A stretch of DNA of 64,000 bases from Acidimicrobiales bacterium (lineage in GTDB: Bacteria; Actinomycetota; Acidimicrobiia; Acidimicrobiales; SZUA-35). The notes beneath the pieces are model-generated. The model saw only the letters and a list, made by a program, of their open reading frames with translations. It ran no database searches and was not told the DNA's origin. The stretch is taken from contig JABDIY010000074.1 of assembly GCA_013003535.1 (NCBI GenBank), positions 1 to 64,000 on the forward strand, in the 5' to 3' direction. The translations under genes and the position numbers were made by a program. Shown piece by piece: positions 45,232 to 53,533 of the stretch. The stretch's first letter is position 1. The number at the start of each line of letters is the position of its first letter.

Positions 45232-47910
45232 ATGCCAAAGCTGATGCTGATCGACGGGAACTCGCTGACCTACCGGGCATTTTTCGCTCTCCCTGACGAT
45301 CTGGCTACGGCGTCGGGGCAGATCACCAATGCCGTGCTCGGGTTCACCAGCATGTTGATAAATCTCGTTCGTGACCATGAGCCTGACGGCATCGTGGTGG
45401 CGTTCGACCGTCCCGAACCTACATTTCGGCACGAAATGGTGGACACCTACAAGGCCGGTCGGGCGGCTGCTCCGGATGTCCTGAAGCAGCAGATGGGATT
45501 GGTACGGGAAGTTCTCGAGGCCATTCGGATACCCATGATCGATCACCCGGGATTCGAGGCAGATGACATTATCGCTACCCTCGCCACCCAGGGTGCCGAG
45601 CAGGGGATCGATGTTCAGGTGGTCACTGGCGATCGTGACAGCTATCAGTTGGTGTCCGACCCCCATATCAGGGTGATCTACAACAAACGAGGCGTAAGCG
45701 ACTACGCCGATTACGACGAGGCCGGTATAAGGGAGCGCACGGGCGTGGCGCCCGCTGACTACGTTCAGTACGCCGCGCTGCGGGGTGACAAGTCGGACAA
45801 TCTCCCCGGCGTGCCCGGCGTTGGGGAGAAAACGGCGGCCAAGCTCATCAACAGCTACGGCGGGATCGACGGGATTTACCAACACTTGGATGATCTCACT
45901 CCCAAGTTGCGGGAAAATCTGGCCGCCAACGAGAAACAGGTTCGCCTCAACCTCGAGATGATGGTTCTGCTCCGTGATGTGCCGCTGGAGGTGACCGCCG
46001 CAGACTTCGCCGAACGGGCGCCTTTTGACATAGAAGAGGTCAGAAAGGTTTTCGATTTCCTCGAATTCCGGTCGATGTATGTTCGATTTCTCGACGTGTT
46101 CGCTGCAGATTCGTCCCCAACGGTGGCCGACAGCGACCGGGTAGAGATCTCGCCGAGCATCGTCACGATCACCGCAAGAAACTGCGACGCCGTGGTCGAG
46201 AGCATTGGCATCTCGGGTCCCGTAGCGATCGCCGGGGGATGGGATGCTGGCCAGCTGTCCGGTTTGGCGGTCTCGGTGGCGGGGCCCGGCGCAGCCGGGG
46301 AGGGTGCAGCCTGGTGGCTGCCGATTGCTGACACTAACTTGTTCAACGCAGTTCTGGCTGCCATCCAGCGAGCCGGGTTCGCGGCCCACGATGCAAAGCC
46401 GCTCCTTCGTGCACTGCTGTCGCGTTCTGCGATGCCGAGCATCTTTGGCTCAGCGTTGGCGCTGGACACCGCTCTGGCGGCATATCTGTTGGACCCCGCC
46501 GGCTCGTCCTATCCACTCGTGGCAGTGATCGACCAGCGCACCGCTTTCACGCTTCCCCATCTGGATTTGGTGCCGGATGGGCAGCTGGATTTCGGTGAGG
46601 GGCCACCGCCTTCCACCGTGGCCGGCCTCGAGGCCGTTGCTGTGGCCGCTTTGATCGAGCCTCTGCAGAACGCGCTGGAGGAGGAGGGCTTGACAACGCT
46701 GAACTCCGATGTGGAAGTTCCTTTGGTGGGCGTTCTCGCCCGTATGGAGCACCGCGGGATCGGAGTGGACCGCGCCGAACTCGAACGGATGAACGCTGAA
46801 CTCACGGCTGAAGTTGCGGCGCTGCGGGATGCGATCCATGAGGATGCCGGCTATGAATTCAACGTCAATTCCACCAAAGTGCTTCGAGAGGTCTTGTTCG
46901 AGGACTTGGGACTCACCCCCGGTAAGAAGACCAAAACCGGTTTCAGCACTGACCAGGCAACGTTGGAGAAGCTTGAAGGCCAGCACCCGATCATCGAGCA
47001 TCTACTCGCCTACCGAGAAGTGGAGAAACTTCGTTCAACCTACGGAGCGTCGTTGCTGGCTGAGATAAAGCCGGACGGCCGAATTCATGCCACCTTCAAT
47101 CAGATGGTGGCCCGCACCGGCCGCCTCTCCAGCGAGCACCCCAATCTTCACAACATCCCGGTGCGCTCTGAGCGTGGTCGGTCATTCCGCAAGGCGTTCG
47201 CCGCTGCCCCGGGCCATCAACTTCTGGTTGCGGATTACAACCAGATCGAATTGCGTTGCATCGCCCATCTTGCTGAAGATCCGGGTCTGATGGAGGCATT
47301 CACCTCCGGGGCTGATGTTCACAATTCAGTGGCGGCCCGGGTGTTCGACGTACCTATGGATGAGGTGACCTTCGAACAGCGCAGCAAGGCAAAGATGGTC
47401 AGTTACGGGCTGGCCTATGGCATGGAGGCATATGGCCTGGGCCAGCGCCTGGGAATCAAGACTTCAGAAGCCGCAGAAATACTCGACGCCTACTTCGAGG
47501 GGTTCCCGGCGGTCCGGGACTATATGGATTTCACGGTCACCGAGGCTCGAAACAAGGGGTATACCGAGACGCTGTTCGGGCGGCGCCGCGCTATTCCCGA
47601 GTTGCGGAGTGACAACCGCAATACCCGTCAAGCCGGTGAACGGCAGGCGATGAATGCGGGTATCCAGGGGTTGGCAGCCGACATTTTCAAGGTGGCGCTC
47701 GTTGGGTTGGACCGTGCCATCGACAACGCCGGGATCGCCTCGGCGGTGGTGCTCCAAGTCCATGACGAAGTGATCCTGGAGGTGCCCGATGAGGAAACGA
47801 CCGTTGCGGAGCAGTTGGTCCGCCACGAGCTCTCCACTGCGTTCGAGTTGGCTGTTCCGCTCGAGGTCAACCTGAGCTTCGGCGCCACCTGGGCTGATGC
47901 CAAGGGATAG
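45232..47910 (+). CDS. polA: DNA polymerase I
   Basis: The 892-residue enzyme repairs DNA and removes RNA primers. The 5'-nuclease domain (residues 1 to about 300) has LMLIDGNSLTYRAFFAL, GFEADDIIATLA and GDKSDNLPGVPGVGEKTA. The 3'-exonuclease-like domain lacks the DxE acidic residues (VAIAGGWDAGQ at that position), so proofreading is probably absent. The polymerase domain has motif A VADYNQIELR, motif B RSKAKMVSYGLAYGM and motif C LQVHDEVILEV. The O-helix residue equivalent to E. coli Phe762 is Tyr. Both traits are known from mycobacterial PolA. Confidence 0.97.
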   Translation: MPKLMLIDGNSLTYRAFFALPDDLATASGQITNAVLGFTSMLINLVRDHEPDGIVVAFDRPEPTFRHEMVDTYKAGRAAAPDVLKQQMGLVREVLEAIRIPMIDHPGFEADDIIATLATQGAEQGIDVQVVTGDRDSYQLVSDPHIRVIYNKRGVSDYADYDEAGIRERTGVAPADYVQYAALRGDKSDNLPGVPGVGEKTAAKLINSYGGIDGIYQHLDDLTPKLRENLAANEKQVRLNLEMMVLLRDVPLEVTAADFAERAPFDIEEVRKVFDFLEFRSMYVRFLDVFAADSSPTVADSDRVEISPSIVTITARNCDAVVESIGISGPVAIAGGWDAGQLSGLAVSVAGPGAAGEGAAWWLPIADTNLFNAVLAAIQRAGFAAHDAKPLLRALLSRSAMPSIFGSALALDTALAAYLLDPAGSSYPLVAVIDQRTAFTLPHLDLVPDGQLDFGEGPPPSTVAGLEAVAVAALIEPLQNALEEEGLTTLNSDVEVPLVGVLARMEHRGIGVDRAELERMNAELTAEVAALRDAIHEDAGYEFNVNSTKVLREVLFEDLGLTPGKKTKTGFSTDQATLEKLEGQHPIIEHLLAYREVEKLRSTYGASLLAEIKPDGRIHATFNQMVARTGRLSSEHPNLHNIPVRSERGRSFRKAFAAAPGHQLLVADYNQIELRCIAHLAEDPGLMEAFTSGADVHNSVAARVFDVPMDEVTFEQRSKAKMVSYGLAYGMEAYGLGQRLGIKTSEAAEILDAYFEGFPAVRDYMDFTVTEARNKGYTETLFGRRRAIPELRSDNRNTRQAGERQAMNAGIQGLAADIFKVALVGLDRAIDNAGIASAVVLQVHDEVILEVPDEETTVAEQLVRHELSTAFELAVPLEVNLSFGATWADAKG

Positions 47911-48120
47911 ATGGTGTGCATTCGCTCAAGGGAGGGTTGTTCCGCCCATGCTGTCTCAACGGAGCGGGCGTCTCTATTGGCCTTTGCGGGCCGCACCCGG
48001 GCCGGCGCAGCAACGCGTGGAAGTGCGCCGCTGATAGCCTAAGCGCTCCATGCTGAGACATCCTCGGCGGCTCACTGTTGCTCCAATAGCTGAGCTCCTC
48101 TAGAAAGTATTCCCTACTCC
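47911..48120 (+). other. polA-rpsA spacer
   Basis: A possible hairpin TGCG-GGCC/GGCC-CGCA lies near 47985-48012 but has no T-run. No reading frame is seen. The spacer presumably holds the rpsA promoter; no ribosome-binding site is visible before GTG 48121. Confidence 0.35.
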
Positions 48121-49539
48121 GTGACCGACATTTCTACCGACACCGCAGCACCAACCGAGGGCGACCAGTCCTCCAACCCCAAGCCAGAAGCCTACGTTCC
48201 TCGCCAAATCATCTTCAATGACCTCGCCGACCAACTCGACGAGGCCTACACGAAGTCAATGATTTCCATCGAAGACGGCCAACTTGTCTCCGGCACCGTT
48301 GTCCGGGTCGACAAGGACGAGGTACTTCTCGACATTGGGTTCAAGAGCGAAGGTGTCATTCCGTCTCGCGAACTCTCCATCCGCAACGACGTCGACCCCG
48401 ATCGCATCGTGTCGGTGGGCGATCAGATCGAGGCCCTGGTTCTCCAGCGCGAAGACAAAGAAGGCCGCCTTCTTCTGTCCAAGAAGCGGGCGCAGTACGA
48501 GCGAGCCTGGGGCACCATCGAAGATGTCAAAGAAGCAGACGGTGTCGTCTCCGGATTGGTGATCGAAGTCGTCAAGGGCGGCTTGATCGTCGATATCGGT
48601 CTCCGGGGCTTCCTCCCAGCCTCGCTGGTCGAATTGCGACGAGTGCGGGACCTCCAACCCTACGTTGGGCAAACCGTCCACGCCAAGATCATCGAACTCG
48701 ATAAGAACCGCAACAACGTAGTTCTGTCTCGACGCGGCTACCTCGAGGAAACGCAAAAGGAACAGCGCGAGGATTTCCTCGAAAACCTCAAGCCTGGCGA
48801 GGTCCGCAACGGTGTGATCTCTTCGGTCGTCAACTTCGGTGCGTTCGTGGATCTCGGCGGCATGGATGGCCTCATTCACGTCTCCGAGCTGTCTTGGAAG
48901 CATGTCGATCATCCCAATTCGGTTGTACAGGTCGGCGACGAGGTCACCGTCCAGGTGCTCGAGGTCGACTTCAGCCGTGAGCGCATCAGCCTTTCCTTGA
49001 AGGCCACCCAGCAGGATCCCTGGCAAGAATTTGCCACCAGCCACCGCGTTGGCGAACTGGTCTATGGGAGGGTCACCAAGCTGGTTCCGTTCGGTTCCTT
49101 CGTCCAGGTTGGCGACGGCATCGAGGGCCTGGTGCACATCTCGGAGATGTCTGCCCACCACGTGGATCTGCCGGAACAGGTGGTTACCCCGGGCGAGGAG
49201 TTGTGGGTCAAGATCATCGACATCGACCTTCAGCGTCGCCGGATCAGCCTGTCGATCAAGCAAGCCGCCGAAGGTGGCGTTGTGGCTCAGGAATACCAGG
49301 AGCATTTCGGCGAGCACGCCTTCGATGCCGACGGCAACTACATCGGGCCCACCGAGGTGGACCCCGCTACCGAGGCGGCTTGGGCGGAGTACTACGAGGA
49401 GCTCGAAGAGGACAAGGCCGAAGCGGCAACACCGTCGGTGTACACATCTGAGGCCCCCGATGAAACCACATCCGAAGAAGCTCCAGCGGCAGACGCAACC
49501 GAGGATCCCGCTCCCGAGGTCGAAGAGGACCCCGCTTAG
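48121..49539 (+). CDS. rpsA: 30S ribosomal protein S1
   Basis: The 472-residue protein has four S1 RNA-binding repeats at roughly residues 48-117, 134-199, 220-288 and 305-374 (for example [20 protein letters not shown] and [20 protein letters not shown]). An acidic, Pro/Thr/Ala-rich tail follows. Four repeats are usual in actinobacteria, against six in E. coli. S1 helps mRNA with structured leaders reach the ribosome. The start is GTG 48121 and a strong terminator follows the gene. Confidence 0.96.
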   Translation: MTDISTDTAAPTEGDQSSNPKPEAYVPRQIIFNDLADQLDEAYTKSMISIEDGQLVSGTVVRVDKDEVLLDIGFKSEGVIPSRELSIRNDVDPDRIVSVGDQIEALVLQREDKEGRLLLSKKRAQYERAWGTIEDVKEADGVVSGLVIEVVKGGLIVDIGLRGFLPASLVELRRVRDLQPYVGQTVHAKIIELDKNRNNVVLSRRGYLEETQKEQREDFLENLKPGEVRNGVISSVVNFGAFVDLGGMDGLIHVSELSWKHVDHPNSVVQVGDEVTVQVLEVDFSRERISLSLKATQQDPWQEFATSHRVGELVYGRVTKLVPFGSFVQVGDGIEGLVHISEMSAHHVDLPEQVVTPGEELWVKIIDIDLQRRRISLSIKQAAEGGVVAQEYQEHFGEHAFDADGNYIGPTEVDPATEAAWAEYYEELEEDKAEAATPSVYTSEAPDETTSEEAPAADATEDPAPEVEEDPA

Positions 49540-49568
49540 TCTGATTCCCCGGTACTCCAACTGATCAC

Positions 49569-49602
49569 GACCCACCGCGCCATTCCAGGACCGCGGTGGG
49601 TC
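49569..49602 (+). terminator. rpsA intrinsic terminator
   Basis: GACCCACCGCG and CGCGGTGGGTC form a perfect 11-bp stem with a 12-nt loop, followed by GAGATCGTTTT. It lies 30 bp after the rpsA stop. Confidence 0.85.
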
Positions 49603-49720
49603 GAGATCGTTTTGGGGAAAACCGAAGAATTGCTAAGCCGAGGGACCAAACAGGCCGACAGGTTCTCCTGAGCAGATAAGCGCCAGTCGTAGGGCTGGCC
49701 TGACCTTTCAGGAGAGTGTC
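49603..49720 (+). promoter_or_regulatory. Possible structured leader of the Tad operon
   Basis: The spacer between the rpsA terminator and cpaB contains CAGG-TTCT-CCTG, GCCAG..CTGGC and an AGGCC..GGCCT pairing that would compete with the latter. Alternative foldings are therefore possible. It does not match the c-di-GMP riboswitch core that I know. AGGAG precedes the cpaB GTG. Confidence 0.3.
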
Positions 49721-50710
49721 GTGAACTCACGGCGAACGATCATCCTTGTTGTAGCAATTGCGATGGCTGGCCTTGCCGCTATGGGTTTGCTGATCTATGT
49801 CAGAGGCATTGAAGACAATGTCTATGCAGGTCGGGAACTTGTAACCGTGTGGGTTGCTGAGGGAGAGATTCCCAAAGGCGCCAGCGGTAGCGATCTCGAA
49901 GAGCGCGGTCTCATCGTTGAGAAGCAGATCCCCACGGAGTTCGCTCCAGATCTGAAGATCAACGTGCCCCGTGAAGAGATCGTTGGTCTCGTCGCTGTCA
50001 ACAACATTCCCGCCAACCAGACAATCGTCAAGGGTATGTTCGCCGCACCGGCGATCGTCCAGACCGGCGTCACCGATCGCCTCGACGAGCGGGTGGACGA
50101 CGAAGAGAACGCTCGCCGCCGTGACATGACCACGTTCACCTTCAACGTCGGTCAGACCAACGGTGTGGCAGGCCTGCTGGAACCGGGTGACTTCGTCAAC
50201 ATCATGACGGCCCGTCCGCTTCCCGCCGTACCGGGAACCGCTACCGACGAGAACGGTGATCCGGTCGACCCCGCTTCGGCGCCCGTCGCCGCCACTGAAT
50301 CTGACCCTGAGCTCGTCCGGACCGGAAGCGTGTACAACACCGACGCCCGCTACGTGTACCAGAAGGCCGAGATCCTGGCGATCGACACCCGTCTCCCGGC
50401 GACCGTGGATTCGGCCGAGGACGAAGTTGTCGTCACCGGTGGCGGACTCATCACGCTGGCCGTGCCACCCGAAGTCGCTCAGATCATGTACTCCATCGAC
50501 GACTTCTACCTCACCCTGGTCTCCCCGGACTACGAGCCATGGCCGTTGCCAGCACTCGACCTCAATATTGAGGAATTCCCGGGCGAGCGTTGTGACCTGC
50601 TGACCCCCTACGGCGCTCCGACGCCCGAGACCGAAGAAGACTCGACCGTATGCGAACGCTACGAGGAGGACCTGCTCCAGCAGTCCTTGATCACTAATGC
50701 GAGGCCCTAA
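49721..50710 (+). CDS. cpaB: Flp pilus assembly protein CpaB/RcpC
   Basis: The 329-residue protein has an N-terminal helix (TIILVVAIAMAGLAAMGLLI) and then a SAF domain (VTVWVAEGEIPKGASGSDLE, VAVNNIPANQTIVKGMF), followed by the RcpC region (TFNVGQTNGVAGLLEPGDFV, LAVPPEVAQIMYSIDDFYLT). It stabilises the Tad pilus base outside the membrane. The start is GTG with CAGGAGAG ahead. It is the first gene of the Tad operon and overlaps cpaE by TAATG. Confidence 0.92.
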   Translation: MNSRRTIILVVAIAMAGLAAMGLLIYVRGIEDNVYAGRELVTVWVAEGEIPKGASGSDLEERGLIVEKQIPTEFAPDLKINVPREEIVGLVAVNNIPANQTIVKGMFAAPAIVQTGVTDRLDERVDDEENARRRDMTTFTFNVGQTNGVAGLLEPGDFVNIMTARPLPAVPGTATDENGDPVDPASAPVAATESDPELVRTGSVYNTDARYVYQKAEILAIDTRLPATVDSAEDEVVVTGGGLITLAVPPEVAQIMYSIDDFYLTLVSPDYEPWPLPALDLNIEEFPGERCDLLTPYGAPTPETEEDSTVCERYEEDLLQQSLITNARP

Positions 50711-52032
50711 TGGAAGACCTGGACCTATCGTTCGGGCTTGATGACTTCTCCGACTTCGGAGTAGAGCCCGAGCCCGAGACAACTGAAGAGCCCGACTCGT
50801 CGGTGCCGGGGCTTCGGCCCCAGATGTCCAACGGGGCTGCGGTGGCCGTCGTCGACGCCGATCAGGCGGTCCGGGACTACCTGGCAGCTCAGTTTGGTGA
50901 GGGTGCGGGAACCGCATCCAGCCTGACCGAGTTGGAGGGTCGGCTCGGCATGGGTCCAGTCGTTGTGATCCTCGGCCCGTCATGTGCCGACCCCAGCGAC
51001 CTGGCCACCATCCAGACCTGGACACGCACCCATCCCGAGGTCGGCTCCATTCTGGTGACCAGCGAAGTATCCACAGCGTTGCTTCAAAGCGCAATGCGGG
51101 CTGGTGTTCGAGATGTGCTCTCGGCGCCGATCGACCAGATGCAGCTGCAGGACACTGTGGAACGCGTGGCCGAAGGTCTCGTGGGAAGCGGATCCGGCAA
51201 GTCGATGGCTGTAGCCCCCGGCGATGGCGAGGATGTGTTGAACGAGCTCGAGGGCGACCCGGGCATGATCATCACCGTGTTCTCCACCAAGGGGGGATCC
51301 GGCAAGTCGGTTACCGCTACGAATATCGCGTGTTCTTTGGCGATGCGATCGGATCGACCGGTCGTTCTCATCGACGGTCACCTGCAGTTCGGTGACGTTG
51401 CCGTGATGCTGAAACTTCAACCCACCCACACAGTTGTGGATGCGGTGACCCAGCTCGACAAGCTCGATGCCGGTTTGATGCAACAGCTGATGACCACCCA
51501 CGAAGACACCGGACTCCGAGTGCTACCGGCACCGATGGAGCCCACGTTTGCGGATCAGATCACCGGCGAGCAGATGGTTCGTCTGTGTGAAATCATCAAG
51601 CGATTTGCTGGTCACGTGATCATCGATCTGCCGGCCTACTTCAACGATGTCGTGCTCAGCCTCATTGAGGCCAGCGACGAAGTGATCATGGTCGCCGGGC
51701 TCGATATCCCGAACATCAAGAACGTGAAGATCGGTCTCACGACCCTGGCGCTGCTGGATATTCCAAAAGAACGTCTGCACCTGGTTCTCAACCGGTCCGA
51801 TTCCAAGGTGAAGCTGGACGTGAACGAGGTGGAACGAACACTTCAAGTGCATGCCGCCGCCCGCGTGCCCAGCGACGTGGTCGTGCCGATCTCGGTGAAC
51901 AAGGGTTCACCCGTGGTCGTGTCGGCCGCAAAGTCTTCGGTAGCCCGAGCGTTCGAGGAGCTTGCGATGCGATTCCTCGATGGCGCAGCGTTGAAAGCTC
52001 AAACCTCCAGTAAGCGGCGGTTCTTCGGTTAG
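50710..52032 (+). CDS. cpaE: Tad pilus ATPase-like localisation protein CpaE/TadZ
   Basis: The 440-residue protein starts with an acidic segment and an atypical receiver-like domain (VAVVDADQAVRDYLAAQFG, VVVILGPSCADPSDL). A MinD/ParA-type ATPase follows, with deviant Walker A FSTKGGSGKSVTATNIA and the switch region VVLIDGHLQFGDVAVML. TadZ marks the pole or assembly site for the pilus machine. The downstream cpaF gene is separated by 109 bp containing an 8-bp stem hairpin. Confidence 0.92.
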   Translation: MEDLDLSFGLDDFSDFGVEPEPETTEEPDSSVPGLRPQMSNGAAVAVVDADQAVRDYLAAQFGEGAGTASSLTELEGRLGMGPVVVILGPSCADPSDLATIQTWTRTHPEVGSILVTSEVSTALLQSAMRAGVRDVLSAPIDQMQLQDTVERVAEGLVGSGSGKSMAVAPGDGEDVLNELEGDPGMIITVFSTKGGSGKSVTATNIACSLAMRSDRPVVLIDGHLQFGDVAVMLKLQPTHTVVDAVTQLDKLDAGLMQQLMTTHEDTGLRVLPAPMEPTFADQITGEQMVRLCEIIKRFAGHVIIDLPAYFNDVVLSLIEASDEVIMVAGLDIPNIKNVKIGLTTLALLDIPKERLHLVLNRSDSKVKLDVNEVERTLQVHAAARVPSDVVVPISVNKGSPVVVSAAKSSVARAFEELAMRFLDGAALKAQTSSKRRFFG

Positions 52033-52089
52033 CCGGGCTGGTCGTAACAAGTTATTTCAATTCGGTCATCTACCGGCCGATACATAAGG

Positions 52090-52110
52090 GACCGGTGGTC
52101 GTCACCGGTC
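52090..52110 (+). repeat. Perfect inverted repeat between cpaE and cpaF
   Basis: GACCGGTG, five bases, CACCGGTC. No T-run follows, so it is not a terminator. It could be an RNA processing site, a stability element or a dyad operator. Confidence 0.55.
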
Positions 52111-52141
52111 GTCAAGCCAGACAAACTCAAGGCAGGGGCAC

Positions 52142-53533
52142 ATGTCTCTTTACAAGCGACTACACGAGGCGAATACCCAGGAGGGAGCACAGGGCGGTAC
52201 AGCCCCGCAGGCTCGCGTGATGGGACGGCGGGACCCCGCCCTGGACGAACTCCGGCATCGCGTCCACAGCTCGCTTATCGAAGAGCTTGGTCCGATCCTG
52301 TATGACAAGCGCCTTACCGAGGACGAGCTACGCAAGAAGGTCCACGAGGCTCTTCACAACGCCCTCGCAATGGAGCGGACTCCGCTCTCCGCGGCCGACA
52401 AGGCCCAACTGATCCAGGACGTCTCCGACGACATCCTGGGCTACGGTCCGATCGACAAGTTGCTCCGAGACGATGACATCTCCGAGATCATGTGCAACGG
52501 TCCCAAGAACATCTATGTGGAGAAAAGCGGCAAGCTAACTCTTGCTGACGTGTCCTTCGTTGATGAACTTCACCTCCGTCGAATCATCGACAAGATCGTG
52601 GCCCAGATCGGTCGCCGTATCGATGAGTCTTCACCGCTATGTGACGCCCGCCTGCCCGACGGATCCCGGGTAAACGCGGTGATTTCGCCTTTGGCAGTTG
52701 GCGGACCGTTCCTGACGATCCGGAAGTTTGCCGCCGACCCTCTGCGAATCGACGACCTCATTCGCTTCGGCACGCTCAGCGTCCACTCAGCCCGGTTCCT
52801 TCAGGCCTGCATTGTCGGCAAGCTCAACGTTCTCGTATCGGGTGGTACCGGCACCGGGAAAACCACCACTCTCAACGTGCTCTCCTCCTTCATCCCCAGC
52901 GATGAGCGAATCATCACGGTGGAAGACGCCAAGGAACTCCAACTCCACCAGGACCATGTGCTCTCACTCGAGACCCGGCCCGCCAACGTGGAAGGCAAAG
53001 GCGAAGTCAGCATTCGGGACCTGGTCAAGAACACGCTCCGTATGCGACCCGACCGAATCGTTGTAGGGGAGTGCCGCTCCGGGGAGGCGTTGGACATGCT
53101 CCAGGCCATGAACACCGGACACGACGGCTCACTCACCACCCTTCACGCCAACAACCCCCGAGACACCCTCTCCCGACTCGAGACGCTTGTCCTCATGGCC
53201 GGCTACGACCTACCTGTGCGAGCCATTCGAGAGCAGATCGCCTCGGCTGTGGACATGATCGTGCAGCTGCAGCGTCTGCGTGACGGTTCTCGTCGTATCA
53301 CCCACATCACCGAGGTGGCAGGTATGGAAGGCGAAGTTGTCACCCTCCAGGACGTCTTCCTGTTCGACTTCGCCGCCGGCGTCGATGAGCAGGGACGGTT
53401 CAAGGGTCAGCTCAAATCCACTGGCGTGCGTCCCAAGTTCGCTCAGAAGCTCGCCGATCACGGTATTCGTCTGGGCCCAGAAATGTTCAGCCCCAACGGC
53501 GGCGAGGCCGCCCCGACGAAGGGTCGGCGATGA
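52142..53533 (+). CDS. cpaF: Tad pilus secretion ATPase CpaF/TadA
   Basis: The 463-residue type II/IV secretion ATPase powers Flp pilus extension. Features are DDILGYGPIDKLLRDDDISE, Walker A VSGGTGTGKTTTLNV, the Asp box ITVEDAKELQL, Walker B RPDRIVVGECRSGEALDM and the His box HDGSLTTLHANNPRDTLSRL. ATG 52142 has AGGCAGGGG ahead. The stop overlaps the next gene (ATGA). Confidence 0.96.
   Translation: MSLYKRLHEANTQEGAQGGTAPQARVMGRRDPALDELRHRVHSSLIEELGPILYDKRLTEDELRKKVHEALHNALAMERTPLSAADKAQLIQDVSDDILGYGPIDKLLRDDDISEIMCNGPKNIYVEKSGKLTLADVSFVDELHLRRIIDKIVAQIGRRIDESSPLCDARLPDGSRVNAVISPLAVGGPFLTIRKFAADPLRIDDLIRFGTLSVHSARFLQACIVGKLNVLVSGGTGTGKTTTLNVLSSFIPSDERIITVEDAKELQLHQDHVLSLETRPANVEGKGEVSIRDLVKNTLRMRPDRIVVGECRSGEALDMLQAMNTGHDGSLTTLHANNPRDTLSRLETLVLMAGYDLPVRAIREQIASAVDMIVQLQRLRDGSRRITHITEVAGMEGEVVTLQDVFLFDFAAGVDEQGRFKGQLKSTGVRPKFAQKLADHGIRLGPEMFSPNGGEAAPTKGRR

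Noticed and set aside
48256-49575. 439-codon open frame antisense to rpsA
   Set aside because: It is a shadow of the S1 repeats. The unusual valine, leucine and aspartate-rich repeats reflect the complement of S1 codons.
49603-49720. c-di-GMP riboswitch upstream of cpaB
   Set aside because: The expected GGCAAACC, GACGCAAAGC and GGTAGGTAGC segments are not present.
49727-51094. 455-codon open frame antisense to cpaB and cpaE
   Set aside because: It crosses two real genes on the other strand and has no motif or start signal.
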